Origin: Candidatus Sulfopaludibacter sp. SbA3 | Lineage (GTDB): Bacteria; Acidobacteriota; Terriglobia; 20CM-2-55-15 | Assembly: GCA_945861845.1 (NCBI GenBank) | Contig: CAMAWS010000001.1 | Span: 1-23,934 of the forward strand | DNA length: 23,934 nucleotides | Direction of reading: 5' to 3' | Part shown: positions 9,066-18,302 of the stretch, piece after piece | Position numbering within the stretch: the first letter of the stretch is position 1 | Layout: the number at the start of each line of letters is the position of its first letter | Translations under genes and position numbers: made by a program | The notes under the pieces: generated by a model | What the model was told of the DNA's origin: nothing | The model's input: the letters and a program-made list of their open reading frames with translations, nothing else | The model's database searches: none

Positions 9066-10106
9066 ATGGATCGAAGAAATTTCCTCAAGAACGCCGCTGC
9101 GGCTGCCGCCGGTTTCAGGCTCGGTGGCGTGGAAGCCGGCTTCAGGACCAGGCACCTCGTCTGGTTGATCAACGGAGGCGGTTCGCGGAAGCGAGAGTGG
9201 TATGAGCGTCCCGATTTCGCTCCCAGCTTTGCACGCCTGGCGCGCGAAGGATTCACTTACGTCGAAGATCACAACGACACAGTAGCAAGTCACCAGCGGT
9301 CGTGGACCGAGCTGATTACGGGGAATCCTCGATGTAGCGCCGTGCCAGCCTATCCAACCCTGCTGCACTATGTTCGCAAGGCTCACGCCGATGCCGCTTC
9401 AAAATATTTCTACCTGAATGGCGTAAACCGTTACCGCGGGATCTCTCTTGCAGGAAGTTACCTTACCTCGCATCCCGGGTACGGCGAGGAGACCCGGCCG
9501 GCGCTGCTGACAATGTCGGGCCTTGCCGCGCAGCGCTTCGATGGGATGGGGCTCACTGTGCCCGAGCAGCGGTTGCTTGAAGAATTCGTTGTAACGACCC
9601 TGGGCGCGAGGGCTTGCGATTTCAACTTGAAGAACAATCCCGTTCCCCGCGAACCAATGGTCAGCGAAGCAGCCGCGCTGGCTCTTGTTCCTGCGTTGCT
9701 CCAGGCATTCAAGCCGAGGATCATCGTGGTTCAAATGGCGGGCCACGATGTGGCTCATGAGAGCTACGCCGATTATGAGCAGGTTTGCAGGACAACCGAC
9801 GAACTGCTGGGGAAGCTTCTTGATTTCATCCAGGCAGATACTTATTTTTCGCGGAATACGTCCGTTGTCGTGCGCCCCGAAGTCGGGCGCGACGACGAGG
9901 TCAACATGCTGGGAGAACTCAACCACAGCATGGGATACGGCCAGTGCCACCGTTCCGCCAGCATTTTCTGGGGGCCCGATTTCAAGTGCGGGACGACAAA
10001 CCTTGTTGTCAATCGTACGGACATGGTTCCCACTCTCGCCCGCATATTCAATGTAGATACTCCAGGCGCCATGGGGCGGGTTCGCCGTGAGTTGTTTCTC
10101 GACTGA
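9066..10106 (+). CDS. Tat-exported alkaline-phosphatase-superfamily / DUF1501-like protein
   Basis: The product has 346 residues. The N-terminus DRRNFLKNAAAAAAGF is a twin-arginine signal, so the protein is exported folded. Several blocks match the sulfatase/alkaline-phosphatase fold: HLVWLINGGG (30-39), FARLAREGFTYVEDHNDTVASHQRSWTELITG, AGHDVAHESYADYEQVCRTTDELLGKLL written here as blocks AGHDVAHESYADY and TTDELLGKLL, and the C-terminal TDMVPTLARIFNVDTPGAMG. Some metal ligands look replaced: the first Asp position reads NGGG, and the usual DHG reads RPEVGRD. PEVGRD plus a later NHSMGYGQCH recalls the EFGR...DH pattern of DUF1501 proteins. A phosphatase or sulfatase activity is therefore uncertain. 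A weak promoter (TTATGC, 17 nt, TAATAT at 9004-9032) may precede it. Its stop is 2 nt from a palindrome. Confidence 0.75.
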   Translation: MDRRNFLKNAAAAAAGFRLGGVEAGFRTRHLVWLINGGGSRKREWYERPDFAPSFARLAREGFTYVEDHNDTVASHQRSWTELITGNPRCSAVPAYPTLLHYVRKAHADAASKYFYLNGVNRYRGISLAGSYLTSHPGYGEETRPALLTMSGLAAQRFDGMGLTVPEQRLLEEFVVTTLGARACDFNLKNNPVPREPMVSEAAALALVPALLQAFKPRIIVVQMAGHDVAHESYADYEQVCRTTDELLGKLLDFIQADTYFSRNTSVVVRPEVGRDDEVNMLGELNHSMGYGQCHRSASIFWGPDFKCGTTNLVVNRTDMVPTLARIFNVDTPGAMGRVRRELFLD

Positions 10107-10107
10107 C

Positions 10108-10170
10108 GAGACCTGGGGACAGACTCCGAACTCCTGAATTTCAGGAGTTCGGAGTCTGTCCCCAGATCTC
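10108..10170. repeat. Palindrome 1 of the GGGGACAGACTCCGAA family, before receptor 1
   Basis: Arms 10113-10138 and 10140-10165 are perfect 26 bp complements around one base; GAGA (10108-10111) pairs with TCTC (10167-10170) after one mismatch. The arms read CTGGGGACAGACTCCGAA outward-in. It starts 2 nt after the stop of the Tat-exported protein and ends 97 nt before the receptor 1 ATG. A pyrimidine/T-rich tract follows, so termination of the upstream gene is possible. Confidence 0.85.
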
Positions 10171-10186
10171 CCAATCTTCCTTTTCC

Positions 10187-10217
10187 TTAGACTTCCCCCC
10201 ACAACCCTTCCTATACT
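10187..10217 (+). promoter_or_regulatory. Possible promoter of receptor 1
   Basis: TTAGAC (10187-10192), 19 nt, and TATACT (10212-10217) lie between the palindrome and the receptor 1 start. The spacer is slightly long. A leader of about 45 nt would carry the Shine-Dalgarno GGGGGGAGAG just before ATG 10268. Confidence 0.4.
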
Positions 10218-10267
10218 CGGCATTGCTTTTTTAGGGCCGATGAGTATGGACTTGGGGGGAGAGACAA

Positions 10268-13200
10268 ATGCGAATACGAATAATTGCGGCAATAGCAATA
10301 CTGTGCGTCGTGTCTACGACGTATGCACTTGCGCAGACAAGTAATGCAACCGTGGGTGGAACTGTAGCCGATGCGAGCGGGGCGTTGATCCCTGGCGTTT
10401 CAGTTACCGCCACCAATACCGGCACGGGAATCGTCGTTACATCAATCACAAATGAATCGGGGGCCTACAATTTCCCGAGCCTCCAGACTGGAGCCTACAG
10501 GCTCAGCGCCGAGCTGCCCGGGTTTCAAACCCAGACATACAATGAGGTGACACTTGGTGGCGCTCAGCAGGTCCGGTTGAACTTCACGCTTCAGGTGGGT
10601 TCGGTGTCGCAGGCTGTTGAAGTGACAGTGTCCGCGGACACCCTTATTGCGACGACTTCGGCGTCTGTCGGCACCGTACTTCCCGAATACCGGGTGCGCG
10701 AGCTTCCGCTGGGTGGCCGCAATGTTATGGATCTGCTGTCGACAACCGGCGGCACCGGTCCGTCCGAGAATCTTCTGGACGGCAACTTTGCCGGCGGCCG
10801 GCTCAGCGCCGTGAATACGACGCGAGACGGTTTCGTGGTTTCCGACGGGCGGTTCAACAGCGGTGCATTTTCCATGACGTACGTCAGTCCGGACCTCGTG
10901 GAGGAGGTGCGCATCATCACCGCGCCAGTGGATGCCGAAGCGGGACGGGGCGCCGGGCAGGTACAAATGGTCACGCGGTCTGGGACCAACCAGTTCCGGG
11001 GAAGCCTGTTCTGGCAAAACCGTAACTCAGCGCTTGATGCCGCTAATTGGTTCACCAACTTCAACCGCGCGAAGAAGGATTATGAGAACCGGAACAACTG
11101 GGGAGGCCGCCTGGGTGGACCCATTGTCAAGAACAAGACGTTTTTCTTTGTCCTCGTGGAGGGCCAGCGAGACACCATTCGGCAGGACTTCGTCGGCAAC
11201 GTGCTGACGGGGCCGGCGCGGCAGGGCATCTTCCGATTTTTCCCGGGCGCGGACAATCAGAATACAATTTCCCTTCGTCCGACGGTCGATTCCAAAGGCA
11301 ATCCGGTGAGGCCGGTTTCGGCGACCGGTGACCTTCAGCAGTTCAGCGTGTTCAACCGCGATGCGTTCCGCCCGGGATACGATCCGACCGGTTTTATCCA
11401 AAATCAATTCCTCGCGCGAATGCCAGTGGCGAATGATTTCACTATTGGTGACGGCCTGAATACGGCGGGGCACCGCTTCACCCGCCGGATGTATGGTCTG
11501 GATATCGTCGACGGTCAGGGAGGCGACCAGACCAATCGCGATCAGTTCAACACACGCATAGACCACAATTTCAACAGCAACAACAAATTCAGCGTCGTCT
11601 ATACAGAGGAACGCAACATCGGCGGCAGCTTGCAGGCGGGCGTCATGGAATGGCCCGGCGGCTATGACGGCGCGAGCAACCGCTGGCCGCGGCTCCTCTC
11701 GACATCGCTTGTATCGACGTTGTCGCCGAGCGTGATCAACGAACTTCGTGTCGGCTACAAACGAGTGCATCAGGCCAACTGGACTCCTTATTACGTCGGA
11801 AGAGACAGCGAAGACGACTCCACCCTCACGGCGAAGGCCAAGGAGGCGTTTGCCTTGCTTCCAAAAATCAACGGAATTCCATTCGTACCGATCTCGGCGA
11901 TTTACCCGCAAAACTTCATGAACTGGGTAGTCGGCGCTGGCGCGCCCCGCTGGCACATCAGTCCGCAATCCACCTTCGCCGATACGATCAGTTGGAATAT
12001 GGGCGCGCATTCTTTCAAAGCTGGCGCGGAACTTCGGCGCATGTCTTCGAGTTCGGGAGGCGACACCAATCAGACGCCGCGGGCCAACCTCGGCGCGGGG
12101 GGCGTGCCAGTTCAGAATATTGACAACATCGCCATTCCCGGTCTGAGCGGTAACAGCCAGACTCTGGCACGGACGCTGCTGACCGAGCTGTCCGGTTCGG
12201 TGGACAGGATCCTCGAAGGCTACGATCTGAGAGACTCCAAGAACCCGGTATTCCTGAACTGGGGGGAGGGAGCCAAACTCAAGCTCCGAGGATGGTATGC
12301 GAGTGAATTCGCGTGGTTCCTGAAAGATTCGTGGAAAACCAGCCCGAACGTGACGCTGAACTATGGTGTCCACTGGGAATGGTTCGGCGTGCCGTATGAA
12401 AAGCGAGGCCTGGCGGGAGCGCCCGTGGGTGGATCCGCCGCGCTTTGCGGTATTTCGTGCGGTTCGCTTTCGACAGTGGAGTTCGTGGGAAAGAACTCGC
12501 CGAACCCTGACCGGAAGCTCTACAACAACGATTTGAATAACTTCGCTCCTTCCTTTGGCTTGAGCTGGAACGTTCCCTGGTTAGGCAAGGATAAAACCGT
12601 GCTTCGCGCCGGATACGGGTGGAGCTTCACGGGCGGATCTCTCAAGCAGACGTCCACTTATGTCAACTTCGTTTCGGGCGGTCTGCCGGGAACGTTCGGA
12701 GGGTTCAGCAACACGGGCTGGACATACACTCAGGCCGGATATCTGTCGCTGGGGAACCTTTCGTTGCCGATACCGAAGCAGTTTGCGCCGCTGGCGGCAA
12801 GTCCGCTGGATGGCAGCCGGCAGGACAGCATCATGGCCTATGACAACAATCGCCAGGATCCCTACATTCAGAACGTCAACTTCGAGCTCCAGAGAGAAAT
12901 GGGTAAGGGCTGGACGTTGAGCGTTGCCTATGTCGGGACCAAGGGAACGAGGCTCTGGGCGGGGGTTCCGCTTAACGGGGTGAACATCAATGCCGCCCTG
13001 CCTGGAGGCCAGACTTTCCTCAACGCGTTTAACGTCACACGTTCCGGGGGAGACGCGCCGTTGTTCGATCAAATGCTCAGGGGAATGAATATTCCCGGCG
13101 CAGGAGTGGTCAACGGCACGACCCTGACGGGATCTGCGGCCCTGCGGGCCTTCGTGTCCACCCGGGCGGTCATTGCCAACGGCAACGTTGCCGGCCTGGC

Positions 13201-14170
13201 GGACTTCTTGAATCGCAGTACTGCTGTCACTGGCAAAGGCGGCGGTTTCGTCCGAAACAGCGGATTATTCCCTGAGAATTTCTTTGTGCTTAACCCGCAG
13301 TTCAACGAGGTGACGCTGCATTCGAACCCGAGCAACTCCACGTATCATTCAACCCAGATTCAGGCCACGAAGCGGCTGTCGCAAGGCTTCACGAATCAAA
13401 TAACCTACACGTTGGGCCGGGCCTTGGGTGAAACGGATAACGACTTCATCTCGCTGACTCCTCGAGACCCGAACAACCGGTCGCTCGACAAAGCCCTGCT
13501 CGCGTTCCATAGGACTCACAACATCACGACCAACGGCACGTTCGAGTTGCCGTTCGGGCCGAACCGGCCATTTCTCAGCGGAGCGCCGGGGTTTGTGCAG
13601 CGGTTGGTGGAGCGCTGGCAGCTGGGCGCAATCTTCAATTGGACGTCTGGAGCTCCACTGTCCATCAACGCTCCCGTTTCGACAGTCACGCAGATCGCAA
13701 CCAATATGACTCCCAATATCGTGGGAGATTTCCCGAAAAGTTCCGGGAAAGTAACCAAGGTAGCGAACGGTGTGACCCTGTTCCCCGGCATTCTGCAGAT
13801 AAACGATCCGTCGATCGCCGGAGTTTCATCGACGAATGCGCTGAACGGATCATTCACGAACAAGGCGATTACTGATTCCCAGGGCAATCTTCTTCTTACG
13901 AATCCCGTCCCTGGGCAGATTGGAACTCTTGGACTGAGATGGGTTCAAGGCCCTACGCGACTCGGGTTCGACGCGAACCTGATCAAACGAGTACGGATCA
14001 CCGAGACCAGGGAGTTCGAATTCAGGCTGGATGCGCTCAATATCCTGAACCATCCGAATTTCGATCCAGTGACCGCGGCGAACCTGAACATCAATTCCAC
14101 CAGCTTCGGACGTCTTACAACGGCGACCGGAAGCCGTCGATTCATTGTCAACGCCCGCCTGAACTTCTAA
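10268..14170 (+). CDS. Oar-type TonB-dependent receptor 1
   Basis: The product has 1,300 residues. A signal peptide (1-22, ending YALAQ) is followed by a carboxypeptidase-regulatory-like Ig domain (about 24-105: GGTVADASGALIPGVSV, YNFPSLQTGAYRL). The linker VEVTVSADTLIATTS is the likely TonB-box region. The plug domain contains RELPLGGRNVMDLL, NTTRDGFVVSDGR and GAGQVQMVTRSGTN (about 229-242). A very large beta-barrel ends in IVNARLNF with a terminal Phe, as in outer-membrane proteins. Such proteins import bulky ligands using TonB/ExbBD energy; no SusD-like partner is present. A CGISCG pair in the barrel is shared with receptors 2 and 3. The start has a GGGGGGAGAG Shine-Dalgarno. It is uninterrupted and looks functional. 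Confidence 0.95.
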   Translation: MRIRIIAAIAILCVVSTTYALAQTSNATVGGTVADASGALIPGVSVTATNTGTGIVVTSITNESGAYNFPSLQTGAYRLSAELPGFQTQTYNEVTLGGAQQVRLNFTLQVGSVSQAVEVTVSADTLIATTSASVGTVLPEYRVRELPLGGRNVMDLLSTTGGTGPSENLLDGNFAGGRLSAVNTTRDGFVVSDGRFNSGAFSMTYVSPDLVEEVRIITAPVDAEAGRGAGQVQMVTRSGTNQFRGSLFWQNRNSALDAANWFTNFNRAKKDYENRNNWGGRLGGPIVKNKTFFFVLVEGQRDTIRQDFVGNVLTGPARQGIFRFFPGADNQNTISLRPTVDSKGNPVRPVSATGDLQQFSVFNRDAFRPGYDPTGFIQNQFLARMPVANDFTIGDGLNTAGHRFTRRMYGLDIVDGQGGDQTNRDQFNTRIDHNFNSNNKFSVVYTEERNIGGSLQAGVMEWPGGYDGASNRWPRLLSTSLVSTLSPSVINELRVGYKRVHQANWTPYYVGRDSEDDSTLTAKAKEAFALLPKINGIPFVPISAIYPQNFMNWVVGAGAPRWHISPQSTFADTISWNMGAHSFKAGAELRRMSSSSGGDTNQTPRANLGAGGVPVQNIDNIAIPGLSGNSQTLARTLLTELSGSVDRILEGYDLRDSKNPVFLNWGEGAKLKLRGWYASEFAWFLKDSWKTSPNVTLNYGVHWEWFGVPYEKRGLAGAPVGGSAALCGISCGSLSTVEFVGKNSPNPDRKLYNNDLNNFAPSFGLSWNVPWLGKDKTVLRAGYGWSFTGGSLKQTSTYVNFVSGGLPGTFGGFSNTGWTYTQAGYLSLGNLSLPIPKQFAPLAASPLDGSRQDSIMAYDNNRQDPYIQNVNFELQREMGKGWTLSVAYVGTKGTRLWAGVPLNGVNINAALPGGQTFLNAFNVTRSGGDAPLFDQMLRGMNIPGAGVVNGTTLTGSAALRAFVSTRAVIANGNVAGLADFLNRSTAVTGKGGGFVRNSGLFPENFFVLNPQFNEVTLHSNPSNSTYHSTQIQATKRLSQGFTNQITYTLGRALGETDNDFISLTPRDPNNRSLDKALLAFHRTHNITTNGTFELPFGPNRPFLSGAPGFVQRLVERWQLGAIFNWTSGAPLSINAPVSTVTQIATNMTPNIVGDFPKSSGKVTKVANGVTLFPGILQINDPSIAGVSSTNALNGSFTNKAITDSQGNLLLTNPVPGQIGTLGLRWVQGPTRLGFDANLIKRVRITETREFEFRLDALNILNHPNFDPVTAANLNINSTSFGRLTTATGSRRFIVNARLNF

Positions 14171-14174
14171 GGTG

Positions 14175-14236
14175 GAAATCTGGGGACAGACTCCGAATTC
14201 CTGAACTTTGGAATTCGGAGTCTGTCCCCAGATTTC
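14175..14236. repeat. Palindrome 2 of the GGGGACAGACTCCGAA family, between receptors 1 and 2
   Basis: Perfect 27 bp arms at 14175-14201 and 14210-14236 flank an 8 nt loop. The arms read GAAATCTGGGGACAGACTCC and onward to GAATTCC. It begins 4 nt after the receptor 1 stop and is followed by ACATTTTTG, so it may terminate receptor 1. It ends just upstream of the receptor 2 promoter. Confidence 0.87.
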
Positions 14237-14242
14237 ACATTT

Positions 14243-14271
14243 TTGACTGCGCCCGCACCCGGTAGTATCAT
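14243..14271 (+). promoter_or_regulatory. Sigma70-type promoter of receptor 2 (and the esterase)
   Basis: TTGACT (14243-14248), a 17 nt spacer and TATCAT (14266-14271) form a strong housekeeping promoter 6 nt after palindrome 2. Expected start is near 14278, giving a leader of about 70 nt ending in GGAGGTGAT (14337-14345), a near-ideal Shine-Dalgarno before ATG 14348. Confidence 0.65.
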
Positions 14272-14347
14272 CCGCACACTCTCCCGTTGACCCCCAAACT
14301 CTCTGAACGAAGTCCGTTGATGAGATGGTTTTCCCTGGAGGTGATTT

Positions 14348-17300
14348 ATGAGAAAGCTTTTTGTCCCAGTATTGGCGATTTGCCTGGCCCTATCCGCGCA
14401 CGCATTTGCGCAGACGAGTAACGCGACATTAGGCGGGACCGTTTCGGATGCAACCGGTGCGCTGATTCCCGGGGTGACGGTTACCGCAACGAATGTTGCC
14501 ACCGGTATTGTTTCGACAGTAATCACCAATGAAGCCGGAGCCTACACCTTTCCAAGCCTGCAGACAGGAACCTATCGGGCGACTGCCGAATTGCCGGGTT
14601 TTCGAACGCAGACCTACAACCAGGTCACGCTTGGAATTTCGCAACAGGTGCGATTGAACTTCACCCTGCAGGTGGGTTCTGTTGCGCAGGCCATTGAAGT
14701 GACCGTGGCGGCCGACACTCTCATCGCGACCACATCGGCATCGGTTGGTACAGTCCTCGCCGAGCAGCGTGTGCGCGATCTGCCTTTGGCGTCGCGCGAT
14801 GTCATGGGCCTGCTTCAGGCCACTGCGGGCGCTGGCCCGATGGTCGCGACGAACCGTGTCGGAGAAGCCAAGCAGGGGTACTTCGCGGGTGGCCGCCTGA
14901 GTTCCGTCAACACAATGCGTGACGGCTTTGTGGTTTCTGACGGGCGGTACGACCACGGCGCATTTGCGGCTACCTATATCAGTCCGGACCTGGTCGAAGA
15001 AGTCCGGGTGATCACGGCGCCAGTGGATGCCGAGGCCGGCCGCGGCGCCGGACAAGTGCAGATGGTCACGAGGTCTGGAACCAACGACTACCGCGGAAGT
15101 ATCTTCTGGACGAACCGCAACTCGGCGCTCGACGCCAGCAACTGGTTCAATAATTTCAACGGCGTCAAGAAAGACTATGAAAACCGGAACCAGTTCGGCG
15201 GACGCATCGGCGGGCCGATCGTTCGGAACAAGACATTCTTCTTCTTCCTCGTCGAGGAACAGCGCTACGTTCAGAAGCAGAGTTTCGTCGGCAGCGTCCT
15301 GACAGCCCCGGCGCGCCAGGGTATCTTCCGATTCTTCCCGGGAGCCGACAATCAGAACGCGACGTCCAATAACCCTTCGGTTGACCAGCAAGGCAACCCA
15401 GTGAGGCCGCGAACGGCAACGGGCGACCTGCAGCAGTTCAGTGTGTTCAATCGTGATGCGTTCCGGCCGGGATTCGATCCGACCGGTTTCATCCAGAACA
15501 CTTTGCTTGCCCGCATGCCGCAGCCGAACGACTACACGGTCGGCGACGGACTGAACACGGCGGGAATCCGTTTTTCGCGCCGCATTTACGGGTTGGACCA
15601 GCCGGACGGAAATGCGACCGACACCACGAATCGCGATCAGATCAACCTGCGCCTCGATCACCAGATCAATACAAACCATAAGTTGAGCGGCGTCTATACC
15701 TGGGAACGCAATATCGATTTGACCGACCAGGCCGGCTTGATGCAGTGGCCGGGCGGCTTCAACGGCGCGAACAACCGATGGCCGCGGGTGCTGAATGGAT
15801 CGCTGGTGTCCACGCTGTCTCCGACGGTGGTCAACGAACTTCGTATCGGATACATGAGGACAAAACAGTACAGCTGGTTCCCGCCTTATGTCGGACGGGA
15901 AGACGAGAGTCAGGAGACCGGTGAAGGCGGGGCGGAGGCGTATAAGTTCCTTCCGAAGTTCAACGGTATTCCATTTACGCCACTGACAACGCTTTTCCTC
16001 CAGAACTTCATGAATTGGGGTTCAGGCGCGGGATCCACGCGTTGGACCGACAGCCCCCGATATACATTTGCGGACTCGATCAGCTGGAGTCTCGGTACGC
16101 ACTCCTTTAAGGCGGGCGGTGAATGGCGTGGCGGCGCGACGTCATCCGGAAACGACAATAACTTCACACCCGCTGTTACTCTCGGCGCCGGCGGAGTGCC
16201 CGTCCAGAATATCGATAACGTGGCTATTCCAGGCCTGACCGGCAACAACCAGACAGTCGCTCGCAATCTGCTGACCGACCTTTCCGGCTCGGTAAATGCC
16301 ATTCAGGAAGCCTTCGACATCCGGGATCCGAAGAATCCGGCTTTCCTTGGCTACAAAGACGGAGTCAAAATGCGAATCCGCGAGTGGAACGCGAACGAGT
16401 TCAGCGGGTTCTTGAAAGACACGTGGAAGGCGACGCCAAACATTACGTTCAACATGGGCGTGCATTACGAATGGTTTGGTGTGCCGAATGAAAAACTCGG
16501 CCGCGCCGGCCGTGCCGTCGGCGGTGTTGCGGGATTGTGCGGCATTTCCTGCGGTTCGTTGACTACCGTGCAGTTTGTCGGGAAGAACTCTCCGAATCCC
16601 GGGGTCAAACTGTACAACGACGACTGGAACAATCTTGCTCCTTCGTTCGGATTGAGCTGGTCGCTGCCGTGGCTAGGTAAAGACAAAACGGTTCTTCGCG
16701 CCGGCTACGGATGGAGCATCACGGGCGGACCGCTGAAGGGGGCCTCCGGCGGCATTAACGGGATCGCGGGATCCGTTCCGGGCCTCTTTGGAGGCAACTC
16801 CAGTGGTGCGGGAAGCGGTCTCACATATAACCAGGCCAGCTACCTTTCGTTGGCGAATTTGACTTTGCCGATTCCGTTGCCGTTTGCGCCACTGCAACCG
16901 GTTCCACTGGATGGCACGCGTTCGGAAACGATTCAGGCGTATGACCGCCGCGATCCGTACATTCAAAACTTCAACCTCGAACTTCAGCGGGAGCTCGTGC
17001 GGAACCTCACGGTGAGCGTGTCTTATGTGGGGACCAAGGGCACAAGGCTCTGGGGAGGAATTCCGCTGAACGTTGTCAACATCAACGCTTCAGTTCCCGG
17101 CGCCGAAACGTTTCTCCAGGCGTTCAACGTGACGCGCGCCGGTGGCAACGCGCCGCTCTTCGATCGCATGCTTATGGGAATGAACATTCCCGGAGCGGGC
17201 GTCGTCAATGGAACAACGGTAACGGGATCCGCTGCGCTTCGGGCCTACACGGCGACTCGGGCATTCGTGGCCAACGGCAATATTGGCCAACTCGGCGACT

Positions 17301-18289
17301 TCCTCAACCGCAGCACGAACATTACGAATAAGGGCGGCGGTTTCGTTCGAAACGGAGGTTTGCCGGAAAATTTCTTTGTCCTGAATCCGCAATTCCAGAA
17401 CGTGTACCAGCATTCAAATCCCGGCAGCTCGACATATCACTCCATGCAGCTACAGGTGGCAAAGCGCCTGTCGCAGGGTTTCACGACCCAGATCTCTTAC
17501 ACGTTGAGCCGTTCGTTTGGTGAAGCCGATGCAGACGGGGTAATCGATTACATCAATCCGGCCAACCGGTCGTTGCAGAAACAGTTGCTTGGTTTCCACC
17601 GCACGCACTTCTTTACCAGCAACGGCACCTACCAGCTGCCGTTTGGTCCGGGCCGTGCGTTCCTCGGCGACTCGCCGGCGTGGGTTCAGAGGGTTGTGGA
17701 GGGCTGGCAATTCAGCGGGATTTTCAGCCGGACTTCCGGCGCCCCGCTGTCGCTCTACGCTCCGGTATCGACGATCTGGCAGAGTACTGCCAGCATGACC
17801 CCGGACGTCGTCGCGGAATTTCCCAAGAGCAGCGGGAAGGTAACGAAGGTGGCGAACGGCGTCATCTTCTTTCCCGGGATGCAACAGGTTGCCGATCCGG
17901 CGGCGGCTAGTGTCACGGCGCTTAACGCGCTCAGCGGGGCGTTCAGCAACAAGGCCATTACCGATGCGCAGGGCCGCTCTATTCTTGTCAATCCCGCCCC
18001 AGGCAAGGTTGGAACACTCGGCCAGAAATGGATCCAGGGGCCATCGCTTCTCGGATTCGATATGAATCTCGTAAAGCGCCTCAAGATTGCGGAGAACAAG
18101 GAATTTGAATTCCGTGTGGATGCGATCAATGTGCTGAACCATCCCAACTTTGGTACACCGAATCTGAACATCAACAGCACGGGCACCGGCACCGCAACCG
18201 GTGTTAATGGGACGAACGTGGCTTTTGGGCGCATCACATCGGCCGGGGGAAACCGGCGGTTTATCATTAATGCCAGAGTGAACTTCTAA
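14348..18289 (+). CDS. Oar-type TonB-dependent receptor 2
   Basis: The product has 1,313 residues and is co-linear with receptor 1. It has a signal peptide ending HAFAQ, a regulatory-like Ig domain (GGTVSDATGALIPGVTV), the linker EVTVAADTLIATTS, a plug with DLPLASRDVMGLL and GAGQVQMVTRSGTN, and a barrel ending IINARVNF. It lacks the LGGRNVMD wording of receptors 1 and 3 in the plug (LASRDVMG). Near the C-terminus it has a short Gly/Thr-rich insertion (NSTGTGTATGVNGTN) compared with the other two. The CGISCG Cys pair is kept. The ATG sits behind a near-perfect GGAGGTGAT Shine-Dalgarno, the strongest in the window. The esterase gene begins 13 nt after its stop, so both are probably on one mRNA and may serve one substrate. 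Confidence 0.95.
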   Translation: MRKLFVPVLAICLALSAHAFAQTSNATLGGTVSDATGALIPGVTVTATNVATGIVSTVITNEAGAYTFPSLQTGTYRATAELPGFRTQTYNQVTLGISQQVRLNFTLQVGSVAQAIEVTVAADTLIATTSASVGTVLAEQRVRDLPLASRDVMGLLQATAGAGPMVATNRVGEAKQGYFAGGRLSSVNTMRDGFVVSDGRYDHGAFAATYISPDLVEEVRVITAPVDAEAGRGAGQVQMVTRSGTNDYRGSIFWTNRNSALDASNWFNNFNGVKKDYENRNQFGGRIGGPIVRNKTFFFFLVEEQRYVQKQSFVGSVLTAPARQGIFRFFPGADNQNATSNNPSVDQQGNPVRPRTATGDLQQFSVFNRDAFRPGFDPTGFIQNTLLARMPQPNDYTVGDGLNTAGIRFSRRIYGLDQPDGNATDTTNRDQINLRLDHQINTNHKLSGVYTWERNIDLTDQAGLMQWPGGFNGANNRWPRVLNGSLVSTLSPTVVNELRIGYMRTKQYSWFPPYVGREDESQETGEGGAEAYKFLPKFNGIPFTPLTTLFLQNFMNWGSGAGSTRWTDSPRYTFADSISWSLGTHSFKAGGEWRGGATSSGNDNNFTPAVTLGAGGVPVQNIDNVAIPGLTGNNQTVARNLLTDLSGSVNAIQEAFDIRDPKNPAFLGYKDGVKMRIREWNANEFSGFLKDTWKATPNITFNMGVHYEWFGVPNEKLGRAGRAVGGVAGLCGISCGSLTTVQFVGKNSPNPGVKLYNDDWNNLAPSFGLSWSLPWLGKDKTVLRAGYGWSITGGPLKGASGGINGIAGSVPGLFGGNSSGAGSGLTYNQASYLSLANLTLPIPLPFAPLQPVPLDGTRSETIQAYDRRDPYIQNFNLELQRELVRNLTVSVSYVGTKGTRLWGGIPLNVVNINASVPGAETFLQAFNVTRAGGNAPLFDRMLMGMNIPGAGVVNGTTVTGSAALRAYTATRAFVANGNIGQLGDFLNRSTNITNKGGGFVRNGGLPENFFVLNPQFQNVYQHSNPGSSTYHSMQLQVAKRLSQGFTTQISYTLSRSFGEADADGVIDYINPANRSLQKQLLGFHRTHFFTSNGTYQLPFGPGRAFLGDSPAWVQRVVEGWQFSGIFSRTSGAPLSLYAPVSTIWQSTASMTPDVVAEFPKSSGKVTKVANGVIFFPGMQQVADPAAASVTALNALSGAFSNKAITDAQGRSILVNPAPGKVGTLGQKWIQGPSLLGFDMNLVKRLKIAENKEFEFRVDAINVLNHPNFGTPNLNINSTGTGTATGVNGTNVAFGRITSAGGNRRFIINARVNF

Positions 18290-18302
18290 GATGGAGAGAC
18301 GA

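Noticed and set aside
11027..12373. 448-residue open frame antisense to receptor 1
   Set aside because: Shadow of the receptor; no recognisable motif, and the receptor frame is homologous to two paralogues.
14175..14236. Palindromes as transposon terminal inverted repeats framing a composite element with the receptors as cargo
   Set aside because: Each copy is a complete palindrome rather than one arm, no transposase or target duplication is visible, and sizes of the intervals are unrelated.
14429..15679. 416-residue open frame antisense to receptor 2
   Set aside because: Shadow frame; comparable antisense frames occur in the other receptors at corresponding sites because of shared codon usage.
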